From Mycolicibacterium porcinum (GTDB taxonomy: Bacteria > Actinomycetota > Actinomycetes > Mycobacteriales > Mycobacteriaceae), in the NCBI GenBank assembly GCA_002086835.1, contig MVIG01000002.1:434001-498000 (forward strand): a stretch of DNA of 64,000 nucleotides, read 5' to 3'. Under the pieces are notes generated by a model. The model saw nothing but the letters and a program-made list of their open reading frames with translations. It was not told where the DNA came from and did no database searches. A program made the translations under genes and the position numbers. Each line of letters starts with the position of its first letter. Position 1 is the stretch's first letter. Below, one piece after another: positions 52,703 through 61,564 of this stretch.

Positions 52703-53644
52703 ATGACCGTCACTCCGGAAGGCCGCCGGCTGCTGCGCCTTGAGGTCCGCAACGCGCAGACCCCCGTCGAGCGCAAACCGGCCTGGATGAAGACCCAACT
52801 GCGAACCGGCCCCGAGTACCGCGAGGTCAGAGCACTCGTGGAGCGCAACGACCTGCACACGGTGTGTCAGGAAGCGGGCTGCCCCAACATCTTCGAATGC
52901 TGGGAATCCCGGGAGGCCACCTTCCTGATCGGCGGGGACCAGTGCACCCGGCGCTGCGATTTCTGCCAGATCGCCACCGGACGCCCAGAGCCGCTGGACC
53001 GGGATGAGCCGCGTCGGGTGGCCGAGTCCGTGGCACAGATGCAGCTGCGCTACGCGACCGTCACCGGCGTGGCGCGCGACGACCTGGCCGACGGGGGTGC
53101 CTGGCTGTACGCGGAGACCGTCCGTCAGATCCATGCGGCCTGCCCGGACACCGGCGTCGAGCTCCTGATCCCTGACTTCACCGGTACGTCCGGACAACTC
53201 GACGAAGTCTTCGACGCGGCGCCGGAAGTGCTCGCGCACAACCTCGAAACCGTGCCGCGCATCTTCCGCCGCATCCGGCCGGGCTTCGACTACGAACGCT
53301 CGCTCGCAGTCATCGACCGGGCCCGCAGTCAAGGCCTGATCACGAAGTCGAACCTGATCCTGGGGATGGGGGAGACCACCGACGAGATCGTGGACGCCCT
53401 GCGGGATCTGCACGCCGCCGGCTGCCGGCTGATCACCATCACCCAGTACCTGCGCCCCACACCCCGGCACCACCCCATCGAACGCTGGGTCACTCCGGGG
53501 GAATTCGCCGAGCTCGACAGTGTGGCCCGCGAGATCGGTTTCCTCGGGGTGATGTCCGGCCCGCTGGTCCGCTCGTCCTACCGGGCCGGGTGGCTCTACA
53601 CCCAGGCCCACACCGCAATCGAACTTTCAAGGAGCATTTCGTGA
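52703..53644 (+). CDS. lipA: Lipoyl synthase (operon-specific copy)
   Basis: A 313-residue radical-SAM enzyme that inserts two sulfurs into octanoyl-GcvH. The radical-SAM cluster motif is CTRRCDFC; the auxiliary cluster is [12 protein letters not shown]; the C-terminal RSSYRAG supplies the serine ligand. ATG 52703 ([20 protein letters not shown]) matches the N-terminus of mycobacterial LipA. An ATG at 52691 overlapping sdaA is possible. There is no lipB neighbour here, while the housekeeping lipA is normally next to lipB, so this is probably a second copy serving GcvH. Stop overlaps lpdA (GTGA). Confidence 0.95.
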   Translation: MTVTPEGRRLLRLEVRNAQTPVERKPAWMKTQLRTGPEYREVRALVERNDLHTVCQEAGCPNIFECWESREATFLIGGDQCTRRCDFCQIATGRPEPLDRDEPRRVAESVAQMQLRYATVTGVARDDLADGGAWLYAETVRQIHAACPDTGVELLIPDFTGTSGQLDEVFDAAPEVLAHNLETVPRIFRRIRPGFDYERSLAVIDRARSQGLITKSNLILGMGETTDEIVDALRDLHAAGCRLITITQYLRPTPRHHPIERWVTPGEFAELDSVAREIGFLGVMSGPLVRSSYRAGWLYTQAHTAIELSRSIS

Positions 53645-55008
53645 GTACAGCAGACGTCGTCATCCTCGGCGGCGGGCCGGGCGGATACGCCGCCGCGATC
53701 CGCGCGTCGCAGCTCGGCTCGTCGGTCATCCTGATCGACGAGGCCCAGGTGGGCGGCACCTGCCTGCACCGCGGGTGCATCCCGACCAAGGCGCTGCTGC
53801 ACGCGGCGGAGGTCGCCGATTCGGCCCGCACGGCAGCGCAGTTCGGGGTCAACGCGACCTTCGACGGCATCGACCCGGAAAAGCTGCACGGCTTCAAGAA
53901 CACCGTGGTGTCACGCCTGCACAAGGGATTGTCCGGGCTGATCGATGCCCTCGGCATCACCGTCGTCAACGGCCGCGGCCGGCTCACCGGGCCGACCACC
54001 GTCGAGGTCGACGGCACCGTCATCACCGGCAACTCGATCGTGCTGGCCACCGGATCGGCACCGAAGCTCCCCGGCCTCATCGCTGCCTCCGATCGGGTGC
54101 TCACCAGCGACCAGGCCCTGGAGCTGGAGACCATTCCTGAATCGGCGATCATCCTCGGCGGCGGCGTGATCGGCGTCGAGTTCGCCAGTCTCTGGGCCTC
54201 GTTCGGCACCAAGGTGACCATCGTCGAGGCGCTGCCGCGGCTGGTGCCCAACGAAGACACCGCCATCTCCGCGTACCTGGAGCGGCTGTTCCGCCGTCGC
54301 CGCATCACCGCCAAGACCGGAGCTCGCGTCACCGCGGTCGCCACCGACACCGACGACGTCCGAGTGACCCTGGAATCCGGCGACGAGTTGTCCGCCGATG
54401 TGCTGCTGGTCGCCGTCGGCCGGGCCCCGCGTACTGCCGATCTCGGTCTCGCCGAGGCCGGCGTGACCCTCGACGGCGGGTTCGTGGTGACGGACGATGC
54501 GCTGCGCACCACTGCGCCGAGCGTGTATGCGATCGGCGACATCGTCGGTGGACTCCAGTTGGCGCACCGTGCCTTTCAGCAGGGCATCTTCGTCGCCGAG
54601 CAGATCTCCGGACGCGACCCCGAGCCTGTCTCGGACCTCGGTATCCCTCGGGTCACCTATTGCAACCCGGAGATTGCCTCGGTGGGACTCACCGAGGAGG
54701 CGGCGCGGCAACGCTACGGCGACGGCGTCGAGACCGTGACATACGACCTGGCCGGCAACGGCCGCAGCCAGATCCTCAAGGCGTCCGGTGCGATCAAACT
54801 CGTCGTCGACCCGGCCGGAGCCGTCGCGGGTGTGCACATGATCGGCCACGGTGTCTCGGAGCTGATCGGTGAGGCTCAGATGCTGTACAACTTGGGCGTC
54901 AAGGCCGATGAAGCGGCGCGATTCGTGCACGCGCACCCCACGCAGAACGAGGCATTGGGCGAGGCGTTGATGGCGGTGTCCGGCGCGCCGCTGCACTTGC
55001 ACGGCTGA
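53641..55008 (+). CDS. lpdA: Dihydrolipoyl dehydrogenase (L protein of glycine cleavage)
   Basis: A 455-residue flavoprotein that reoxidises dihydrolipoyl-GcvH with NAD. FAD motif [17 protein letters not shown], redox disulfide [16 protein letters not shown] (CxxxxC), NAD site [15 protein letters not shown], and the His-Glu pair in [15 protein letters not shown] 53641 overlaps the lipA stop by four bases and has AAGGAG upstream. Last gene of the operon; hairpins in the repeat element that follows may end the transcript. Confidence 0.95.
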   Translation: MSTADVVILGGGPGGYAAAIRASQLGSSVILIDEAQVGGTCLHRGCIPTKALLHAAEVADSARTAAQFGVNATFDGIDPEKLHGFKNTVVSRLHKGLSGLIDALGITVVNGRGRLTGPTTVEVDGTVITGNSIVLATGSAPKLPGLIAASDRVLTSDQALELETIPESAIILGGGVIGVEFASLWASFGTKVTIVEALPRLVPNEDTAISAYLERLFRRRRITAKTGARVTAVATDTDDVRVTLESGDELSADVLLVAVGRAPRTADLGLAEAGVTLDGGFVVTDDALRTTAPSVYAIGDIVGGLQLAHRAFQQGIFVAEQISGRDPEPVSDLGIPRVTYCNPEIASVGLTEEAARQRYGDGVETVTYDLAGNGRSQILKASGAIKLVVDPAGAVAGVHMIGHGVSELIGEAQMLYNLGVKADEAARFVHAHPTQNEALGEALMAVSGAPLHLHG

Positions 55009-55015
55009 GCACCCA

Positions 55016-55271
55016 GCACCGCGAGCGTGCGTGTCTGCTGCCCAACACACCGTGTTGTGGCAACAGTTCGTGCACGCTCGCCCGCATCAGGATGGCGAGC
55101 GTGCGCTGTAAGTGGTTATCGCTGAGCCGGAGTCTGCCCCATGTGGGCGATCAACGACTCAACGGCGTTGTGGGGGCCAATATGTCCGCATGCCAATCGA
55201 TCGCCGCGAGCGTGCGCAAAATGCCGACCGCGAGCGGCGTGTCGAGGGGCAGACACGCACGCTCGCGGTGC
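55016..55271. repeat. About 256-base element with 23-base perfect terminal inverted repeats
   Basis: Bases 55016-55038 and 55249-55271 are exact reverse complements (ends GCACCGCGAGCG). Inside are further GCGAGCGTGC or GCACGCTCGC copies at about 55073, 55095 and 55204. There is no open reading frame of note and no obvious target duplication. The layout resembles a MITE or a composite REP-type intergenic element between two convergent genes. Confidence 0.7.
55072..55104. terminator. Hairpin inside the repeat element
   Basis: GCACGCTCGCC (55072-55082) and GGCGAGCGTGC (55094-55104) form a perfect 11-base stem with an 11-base loop. Located 64 bases after lpdA; likely to help end both the glycine operon and the opposing creatininase-family transcript. 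Confidence 0.55.
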
Positions 55272-55275
55272 AGGT

Positions 55276-56049
55276 TCAGCGCCGGTCTGAGAACTCCTCG
55301 TCGAGGATGGCGACGAGCCGGTCGACCATCCACTCGGTGAGCATCTTGCCCTTCTCGGCGGTGGCGGCCTCGGGGGATGCCAATACTCCACTGGCCGTGG
55401 ACATCCGGGTGTCGATCGGCAGCACGTCGTGGTTGACGACGCGTTCGGGAGCGTCGGCCTTGATGTGCTCGGTCCGCACCAGGTGCGGTGCATGGTGCAG
55501 CAGCAGTGAGGTTTCGATGACGGCCGCGTGCTCGAGTGCCAGGCCGGGGAACCCGTCGGGCCAGATGGCCTGCTGACGCTCCTCGGTGAAATCGGGGTTG
55601 GCGTCCTCCATCACCAGGATCTTCAGTTCGGGGTGCTTCTCGGAGATCAGGAACGCGGGCTCGTAGATGAAGCCGCTGTTCTCGAAGTGCCAGTTGTACA
55701 GCACGATGTTGCGGAACCCGGCCCGCTTGAGCTCGCTGAGGATGTCTTCCAGCAACGCGATATAGGTGGTGGCCCGTAACGACAGGGTGCCTGGAATATG
55801 CTGTCCGCCACCGCTGCCCGGACGGCTGCGATAGCCGAACGGAACGAACTGGCCGACGACGAGGTCGGTGCGACGGCCGGCCTCCTCCAGCAGCTTCTCG
55901 GGGATGAGCCAGTCGGTGCACACCGGCAGGTGATGACCGTGCTGCTCGGTCGACCCGATGGGGATGGCCACCGGGATGTCGGCGCGGGCCGCCTCGGCGA
56001 TCTCCGTCCAGGTCATGTCGCGGTACATGCGGGGCTGCTTCTCGGTCAT
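55276..56049 (-). CDS. Creatininase-family amidohydrolase
   Basis: A 257-residue protein of the creatininase/MftE/ArfB family. Metal-binding motifs IPIGSTEQHGHHLPVCTD (Glu and His ligands), NWHFENSGFIYEPAF, and EHAAVIETSLLLHHAP with a further Glu ligand. These enzymes open small lactams or amides; no member can be identified by sequence alone. It is not MftE, since no mycofactocin genes are near. ATG 56049 has AAGGAG nine bases before it. Last of three minus-strand genes with an SDR and an epimerase, suggesting a shared catabolic pathway. Confidence 0.88.
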   Translation of the reverse strand: MTEKQPRMYRDMTWTEIAEAARADIPVAIPIGSTEQHGHHLPVCTDWLIPEKLLEEAGRRTDLVVGQFVPFGYRSRPGSGGGQHIPGTLSLRATTYIALLEDILSELKRAGFRNIVLYNWHFENSGFIYEPAFLISEKHPELKILVMEDANPDFTEERQQAIWPDGFPGLALEHAAVIETSLLLHHAPHLVRTEHIKADAPERVVNHDVLPIDTRMSTASGVLASPEAATAEKGKMLTEWMVDRLVAILDEEFSDRR

Positions 56050-56068
56050 CTGTCAAACTCCTTGATGC

Positions 56069-56863
56069 TCAGTGGGAAACGCCGATGTTGCCGGCGGGGA
56101 TGCAGCTCGACCGCCCGCCGTCGACGACGAGGTGGGTTCCGACGGCGTAGCTGGCCCGGTCGGACAACAAGAACACCACTGCCTCGGCGATCTCCTGTGG
56201 CTCGCCGAACCGTCCGGCGGCGACGCTGGAGGCGATCTCGGCGATCTCGGCCTCGGGGTCGGCGCTGTCCTCGAACTCGACCATGAGCAACGGGGTCCGG
56301 GTGGTGCCGGGGCACACCGAGTTCACCCGGATGCCCCAGGACACCAGTTCCGCTGCGGCACTGCGGGTCATCGCCACGATCGCGCCCTTGGTGGCGGTAT
56401 AGGCGACGAAGCCGGGCTGGCCCATGAGGGCGAGCTCGGAGCCGGTGTTGACGATGGAGCCCTTGCCTCGCGGTTGCATGACGCGAGCCGCCTCCCGCAG
56501 TACGTAGAACGAGCCGGCCACATTGATCGACATGAGATCGTCGAGGATGTCGTCGGTCGTCTCGACCAGCGGTGCGACGCGGGAGATTCCGGCGTTGTTG
56601 AGCACCGCGTCGATGGGGCCCAACTCGTCTTCGACCCGATCGAACGCCGCGCGCACCGCAACCGAATCACGCACGTCGACGCTGACCGGTAGGGCGCGTC
56701 TGCCGTGTCCCTCGACCAGACGCACGGCTTCGGACAGATCATCCTGCGGCCGGGCCAGCAGAGCCACGTCGGCGCCCTCGCGGGCCAGGGTCGCGGCGGT
56801 GGCCAGCCCGATACCCGAGGAAGCGCCGCTCACCAGGGCAATCCGGTCCGTCATCTCACCCAT
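56069..56863 (-). CDS. Short-chain dehydrogenase/reductase
   Basis: A 264-residue SDR with cofactor motif SGASSGIG, VLNNAGISR, the catalytic Ser in SIVNTGSELA, YTATKGAIVAMTRS (YxxxK), and VNSVCPGTTRTPLL. VDGGRSSCIPAGN at the C-terminus is typical of 3-oxoacyl-ACP-reductase-like or polyol-type SDRs. ATG 56863 overlaps the epimerase stop by eight bases and has AGAGGAC upstream. Probably oxidises a hydroxyl in the substrate of this cluster. Confidence 0.92.
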   Translation of the reverse strand: MGEMTDRIALVSGASSGIGLATAATLAREGADVALLARPQDDLSEAVRLVEGHGRRALPVSVDVRDSVAVRAAFDRVEDELGPIDAVLNNAGISRVAPLVETTDDILDDLMSINVAGSFYVLREAARVMQPRGKGSIVNTGSELALMGQPGFVAYTATKGAIVAMTRSAAAELVSWGIRVNSVCPGTTRTPLLMVEFEDSADPEAEIAEIASSVAAGRFGEPQEIAEAVVFLLSDRASYAVGTHLVVDGGRSSCIPAGNIGVSH

Positions 56864-57773
56864 GTGCTTGTCCTCTCAGCCAATCGATCTGCTTCTCCAG
56901 CCCCTTTTCCAACGCCCAACCCGGTACGTAGCCGAGGTCGCGCTCAGACCGGCTGAGATCGAACTGGACCTGCCGGTCCCAGTCGGGCAGGTAACCGGGT
57001 CCGATGTCGAAGCGAGCGTCGGGCAGGAACTTCTTCAGCAGGTCGGCGGTTTCGAAGACGGTCATCCGGTCGCCACCCGACACGAAATACGCCTGCTGAG
57101 TGAGCTTCCCAGTGGTGGAGGCCAACCGGGCGGCGGAGGCGACGTCGTCGACGTACACGAACTGGAATCCGTGATCGCCGCCGGATTCGAGGGTGAATGT
57201 CTCGCCGCGCAGGCCGGCCCGGATCATGTCGCCGAGCAAGCTGGGCATCCACAGGCCCGGCCCGTACACCTCGGTGATGCGCAGGGACACGATCTCCATG
57301 TCGTAGAGCGAGTTGTACGCGCTGCCGAGCAGCTCACCGGCCACCTTCGTCACACCGTAGACGGTGGTGGGGGCGGGCTTGATGTCTTCGGTGACGGGCC
57401 CGTCCCCGGTGATGTTGCCCAGCGCGCACTCCGAGGAGAAGAACACGATGCGCTGGACACCCGTCATCCGGGCCGCTTCGTAAACCGCAAGCGTGCCATC
57501 GGCATTCGCGGCGAAGGTGGTGACGGGCAGTTCGATCGAGAGCGCCGGATGGCTCTGCCCGGCGGTGTGGATGATGCGATCCACCTCGTAGGTGCGGAGG
57601 GTGTCCGTCAGGCGCGGGATGTCGAACAGTTCGCCGAGGACCGCGACGACTCCGTCCCGGGCGTCGACGGAGTAGTCGCGGTTGTACATGACGACGCGTT
57701 CGCCCTCGGCGAGCAACTGGTCCACCACGTGGCGGCCGACGAATCCGCGCCCGCCGGTGACGAGTGTGGTCAT
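56856..57773 (-). CDS. NAD-dependent epimerase/dehydratase family protein
   Basis: A 305-residue extended SDR. NAD motif VTGGRGFVGRHV (GxxGxxG), substrate/cofactor segment HTAGQSHPALSIE, catalytic VFFSSECALG and YGVTKVAGE (YxxxK), and the C-terminal sugar-binding-like region FQFVYVDDVASAA. Most relatives act on nucleotide sugars, but catabolic members act on free sugar acids or lactones, which would fit this neighbourhood. ATG 57773. First gene of the minus-strand trio, sharing a 105-base divergent region with pucR. Confidence 0.9.
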   Translation of the reverse strand: MTTLVTGGRGFVGRHVVDQLLAEGERVVMYNRDYSVDARDGVVAVLGELFDIPRLTDTLRTYEVDRIIHTAGQSHPALSIELPVTTFAANADGTLAVYEAARMTGVQRIVFFSSECALGNITGDGPVTEDIKPAPTTVYGVTKVAGELLGSAYNSLYDMEIVSLRITEVYGPGLWMPSLLGDMIRAGLRGETFTLESGGDHGFQFVYVDDVASAARLASTTGKLTQQAYFVSGGDRMTVFETADLLKKFLPDARFDIGPGYLPDWDRQVQFDLSRSERDLGYVPGWALEKGLEKQIDWLRGQAHG

Positions 57774-57789
57774 GCGTGCTCCTCACTGT

Positions 57790-57840
57790 TGTGTCGAACA
57801 CAGAATGCCGCGCCACCCGCGCCACGACAACGGACGTTGT
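57790..57840. promoter_or_regulatory. Two dyads in the epimerase/pucR divergent region
   Basis: TGTGT-CGA-ACACA (57790-57802) and ACAACG-GA-CGTTGT (57827-57840) are perfect inverted repeats between the divergent starts. Both contain TGT/ACA ends. They could bind PucR or polymerase-adjacent factors controlling the minus-strand trio. Confidence 0.4.
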
Positions 57841-57864
57841 GTCATAGGTTTACCGACTGATATG

Positions 57865-57884
57865 GGACATACTGTCGTATGTCC
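57865..57884. promoter_or_regulatory. Dyad overlapping the pucR start codon
   Basis: GGACATAC (57865-57872), four-base spacer, GTATGTCC (57877-57884) is a perfect inverted repeat of eight-base arms. The right arm contains the ATG at 57879, so binding would block translation initiation or early elongation. Suggests autoregulation. Confidence 0.55.
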
Positions 57885-59381
57885 TTGTCTGTGGGAGACG
57901 TACTGGCTCACCCGTCGCTGCAATCGGCGAAGCCTGCAGTGCTCAGCGGCCACGACAGTCTCGAGCACCCGGTGCGCTGGGTGCATTCCACCGATCTCTA
58001 CGACATCGCGGGCCTGCTGCGCGGCGACGAAGTGCTGTTGACCAATGGTGTCGGCCTCCTAGACGTCAGCGATGCCGGCCGCCGGTTGTATGTCCGGAGG
58101 CTCGCCGAACGAGGGGTGGCCGGGTTGTTCTTCGAGGTCGGCAGGACATTCACGCAGGTACCGCCGGAGATGGTCGAGGAGGCGCTGCCGCTGGGGTTCC
58201 CGGTGGTGGAACTGGCGCCGACGCTTCGGTTCACCGAGGTGGCCGAGGCTGTGAACAGTGAGCTCATCGACCGGTCGGTCTCCCGGTTGCGCTACGCCGA
58301 CGAGACGTCCAGGGCGCTGTCGGAAGCGCTGGCCAGGGGCGCCACCCTGAATGAACTGATCGATCAGGTCGCCTCGATGCTCGGGACGTCGGCCCGGCTG
58401 AGCGACTATGCGGGACGTGTCATGGTCGAGTCCGGGGCCGGCGACGGGTCCGGCGGTCCGCGGTCAGAGGTGCCGGTGATGGTCGACGGGACGGCATGGG
58501 GGCGGCTGTCGGTGGATCCCGACGGAGTGCCCGAATTGCTCTGTGCCGCAGTCCTCGACCGGGCACCGACGGTACTGGGTCTTTGTTTGATGCGGGAGCA
58601 GACGGGTATCGCGGGCACGTTGCGGGCGCAGCAGTTGGTGCTCGATCAACTGGTGGCGAATCAAACGGGCGACCATGGTGCGCTGGATGCGCGGCTGCGG
58701 GCCGCGGGCATCGCGACGACGGGCCAACGCTATGTGTGCGTCGCGATCGACCCGCAGCGCGTCGAATCGGTTGCCTCGGTGGCCGATGCCCTGATGCGTC
58801 AGGTCGGCCACGGCATCTTCGGACTCGTCGACGGTCTGCTGTGCGGTGTGCTGGCCATGCCTCCCGGGGTGCTGTCCGCGGAGGTCCTCGACGCCGTGCG
58901 CGCGGCGGCCCGGATCGCACGGCTGCCACGAAACCAGCTGTGCGCCACCGCCAGTCGCACGGTCGACGACATCGTCCTGCTGACGAGGGCCATGACCGAG
59001 GCACGGGAGACGCTGCGGCTCGGCCAGGAGTTGGGTGAGGCCGGCCCGGTGATCGGCGCGCAGGCGCTGGTGCTGGAGCGGCTGTTGGCCCACCACGGCG
59101 ATGTCGGCGCTCTGCGCCAGTTCGTCGACGACCAGATCGGCGCACTGGAACGCAGCGACGAGGCCAAGGGCAGCGAGCTGGTTCGCACCGTGGAAGTTCT
59201 GATCGCGTGCGCGGGCAGCAAGGCCGAGGCCGCCAAGCGCTTACACATCCGCAGGCAGTCGTTGTACTACCGGCTCGACCAGGTCGCGCGTCTGCTCGAG
59301 ATCAACCTCGATGAGCCCGGGCAGCTCACCACCTTGGCGGTTGCCATCGCGGCCCGCCGGGTCACCCAGCCGAAGAACTGA
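57879..59381 (+). CDS. PucR-family transcriptional regulator
   Basis: A 500-residue regulator. The N-terminal PucR purine-catabolism-type domain reads SVGDVLAHPSLQSAKPAVLS and LLRGDEVLLTNGVGLL. A GAF-like/GGDEF-like central part follows, then the C-terminal PucR helix-turn-helix (CAGSKAEAAKRLHIRRQSLYYRLDQVARLL, given as HTH_30 type). Family members sense purine or other nitrogenous metabolites. It lies between the minus-strand trio and the GMC/NCS1 genes and probably controls both. ATG 57879 is used because it gives the family N-terminus. Confidence 0.9.
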   Translation: MSLSVGDVLAHPSLQSAKPAVLSGHDSLEHPVRWVHSTDLYDIAGLLRGDEVLLTNGVGLLDVSDAGRRLYVRRLAERGVAGLFFEVGRTFTQVPPEMVEEALPLGFPVVELAPTLRFTEVAEAVNSELIDRSVSRLRYADETSRALSEALARGATLNELIDQVASMLGTSARLSDYAGRVMVESGAGDGSGGPRSEVPVMVDGTAWGRLSVDPDGVPELLCAAVLDRAPTVLGLCLMREQTGIAGTLRAQQLVLDQLVANQTGDHGALDARLRAAGIATTGQRYVCVAIDPQRVESVASVADALMRQVGHGIFGLVDGLLCGVLAMPPGVLSAEVLDAVRAAARIARLPRNQLCATASRTVDDIVLLTRAMTEARETLRLGQELGEAGPVIGAQALVLERLLAHHGDVGALRQFVDDQIGALERSDEAKGSELVRTVEVLIACAGSKAEAAKRLHIRRQSLYYRLDQVARLLEINLDEPGQLTTLAVAIAARRVTQPKN

Positions 59382-59398
59382 CAGGTTGTTGACAGCGT

Positions 59399-59414
59399 TT
59401 GTGCGCATGCACAA
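59399..59414. promoter_or_regulatory. Dyad upstream of the GMC oxidoreductase operon
   Basis: TTGTGC-GCAT-GCACAA is a perfect 16-base inverted repeat, 100 bases before the GMC start. A further TTTGTGCG half-site lies at about 59429 and ATTGTTCGCACA near 59474, so several half-sites share the TTGTGC core. Candidate PucR activator site. Confidence 0.5.
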
Positions 59415-59513
59415 GCCGGGTCCGGCGCTTTGTGCGGATCGGTTCTCGCCCCGAGAGGTGTGACGCACGCATCATTGTTCGCACAGCAGCCCATCTGACC
59501 TGGAGTGTGAGCA

Positions 59514-61130
59514 GTGGACACCCGAGACATCCATGACGAACCCGACGTCCTGATCGTGGGGGCCGGAGCTTCCGGCGGGGTGGCGGCCCTCGAACTGGCC
59601 CGCCACGGACTGAAGGTCGTCTGCCTTGAGCAGGGCGGCTGGAACCTGCCCGACGACTTCACCGCAGGCAAACCCGAGTGGGAGCTCACCCGCCTCAAGC
59701 AGTGGAACTCCAGCCCGAATGTTCGGCGGAACCAAGCCGATTATCCGATCGACAGCACCGACAGCCCGGTCGAACCGTTGATGTTCAATGGTGTCGGCGG
59801 CAGCACGATCATGTTCTCCGGACACTGGGTGCGTCCCATGCCGTCGGACTTCCGGGTCAGGACCCTCGACGGGGTGGCCGAGGACTGGCCGTTCACCTAC
59901 GAGGACCTGCGTCCGTTCCTGGACGAGGTGACCCATCACATCGGGGCCTCCGGCCTCGAAGGAGACCCGGCCTACCCCGACCCGCACACCTTCCCGCTGC
60001 CGCCGCTGCCGATCGGTAAGTACGGCCTGGTGGCGGCCAAGGGCATGAACAAGCTCGGCTGGCACTGGTGGCCCGCGCCCAATGCCATCGCGTCGCGCAA
60101 GTACAAGAACCAGGAAGCCTGCCAGCGCTACGGTGCCTGCGAATCCGGCTGTCCCGTCGGCGCCAAGGCCAGCACCGACATCACCCACTGGCGTGACGCG
60201 ATCAAGCTCGGGGTGCAGCTGGTCACCGGAGCCCGGGTCAGCAGGATCACCACCAACGACCGCGGACTGGCGACCGGTGCCGAGTACATCGACCGTGACG
60301 GCACGCTGCGGCATCAGGCCGCGCGGGTGACGGTGGTGGCGGCCAACGGAATCGGCACGCCGCGTCTGCTGCTGAACTCGGCACCCGATGGCCTGGCCAA
60401 CTCCTCGGGCCTGGTCGGCAAACGCTTGATGACCCACCCCTACGCCTCGGTCTACGGCGCGTACGACGAGGACATGGAGACCTGGCTCGGTCCGGCCGGC
60501 CAGGCGCTGCAGTCCCTACAGTTCTACGAGACCGACACCGACCGAGGATTCGTGCGCGGCGCGAAGTGGAACCTGATGCCGACCGGTGGTCCGTTGGCCC
60601 AGACCCTGTGGGAGCCCGGCGACGACTGGCGCGACGGATTCGGCGCCAACTTCCACCCGCGGCTGGCGAAGACGTTCGGGCGCTACACCGAGTGGGGAAT
60701 CACCACCGAGGACCTGCCCGACGAAACCAACACCGTGACACTGGATCCCGACGTCACAGACTCCGACGGGATCCCGGCGGCCAAGATCCACTACCAGATC
60801 GGCGAGAATTGCCTGCGGATGCTCGACTTCAACGTCGCACGGGCCGTCGAGGCCCACGAAGCGGCCGGAGCCGTTGAGGTGCACCCGATTCCGGTGGTCC
60901 GGCACAGTGCCTGGCACCTGCTGGGCACCGCGAAGATGGGCACCGACCCGGCCACCTCCGTCGTCGACGAATGGTGCCGCGCGCATGACGTCCCGAACCT
61001 GTTCATCGTCGACGGCAGCACGATGGTCACCTCGACCGGTATGAATCCCACCGCCACGATCATGGCGGTCGCCCTGCGGTCCATGCGGCATCTGGCCGAG
61101 AACCGCTCCAGCATCCCGACTGCATTCTGA
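59514..61130 (+). CDS. GMC-family FAD oxidoreductase
   Basis: A 538-residue flavoenzyme with the N-terminal FAD motif LIVGAGASGGVAALELA, NGVGGSTIMFSGHW, a Cys-containing segment ACQRYGACESGCPVGAK-like and the C-terminal GMC motif SAWHLLGTAKMGTDP with VDGSTMVTSTGMNPTATI. The cysteine segment and the pairing with a small subunit resemble membrane-bound gluconate or fructose dehydrogenases that oxidise polyols or sugar acids and feed quinone. GTG 59514 follows GGAG. Eight bases separate it from the small subunit gene. Confidence 0.9.
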   Translation: MDTRDIHDEPDVLIVGAGASGGVAALELARHGLKVVCLEQGGWNLPDDFTAGKPEWELTRLKQWNSSPNVRRNQADYPIDSTDSPVEPLMFNGVGGSTIMFSGHWVRPMPSDFRVRTLDGVAEDWPFTYEDLRPFLDEVTHHIGASGLEGDPAYPDPHTFPLPPLPIGKYGLVAAKGMNKLGWHWWPAPNAIASRKYKNQEACQRYGACESGCPVGAKASTDITHWRDAIKLGVQLVTGARVSRITTNDRGLATGAEYIDRDGTLRHQAARVTVVAANGIGTPRLLLNSAPDGLANSSGLVGKRLMTHPYASVYGAYDEDMETWLGPAGQALQSLQFYETDTDRGFVRGAKWNLMPTGGPLAQTLWEPGDDWRDGFGANFHPRLAKTFGRYTEWGITTEDLPDETNTVTLDPDVTDSDGIPAAKIHYQIGENCLRMLDFNVARAVEAHEAAGAVEVHPIPVVRHSAWHLLGTAKMGTDPATSVVDEWCRAHDVPNLFIVDGSTMVTSTGMNPTATIMAVALRSMRHLAENRSSIPTAF

Positions 61131-61138
61131 GGACCCTC

Positions 61139-61531
61139 ATGCTCAATCCCCAACAGCGCCAGGTGTTCGCCACCTTGGCCGAGACCCTGATCCCGGCCGG
61201 CGACACCATGCCGTCGGCCACCACCGCGGAGGTGTCCGGTGCACTGCTCGACCAGGTCCTGGGCTACCGGCCCGACCTCGTCGACGCGCTCACCGCGGCC
61301 CTGGACTCCAGCGCCGGTCAGGATCCCGAAGCCGCGCTGGACACCCTGTCCGCCGAGCGGCCCGACCAGTTCGAAGCACTGACGGTCCTGGCAGCGGGTG
61401 CCTACTTCCTCAGCCCGGTGGTGAAAGCTGCCATGCCCTACGACGCGGCGCCCCGGCCGGCGCGCGACGACATGGACACCTATGTGGACATGCTCGAGAC
61501 CGTCGTCGACCGCGGCTTCACGATCCGCTGA
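61139..61531 (+). CDS. Small subunit, gluconate 2-dehydrogenase subunit 3-like
   Basis: A 130-residue partner of the GMC flavoprotein. The opening QRQVFATLAETLIPAGDTMPS is the gluconate 2-dehydrogenase subunit 3 signature. It lacks the twin-arginine signal common in that family, so the complex should be cytosolic. ATG 61139 is eight bases after the GMC stop, with GAGGA overlapping that stop. Needed for folding or activity of the large subunit in known systems. Confidence 0.78.
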   Translation: MLNPQQRQVFATLAETLIPAGDTMPSATTAEVSGALLDQVLGYRPDLVDALTAALDSSAGQDPEAALDTLSAERPDQFEALTVLAAGAYFLSPVVKAAMPYDAAPRPARDDMDTYVDMLETVVDRGFTIR

Positions 61532-61564
61532 TCCGGCCGATCCCACTGAACAAGGACGTCTTTC

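Noticed and set aside
55276..56049. MftE of a mycofactocin cluster
   Set aside because: Same superfamily, but no mftA, mftB, mftC, mftD or mftF nearby; other genes point to a catabolic cluster.
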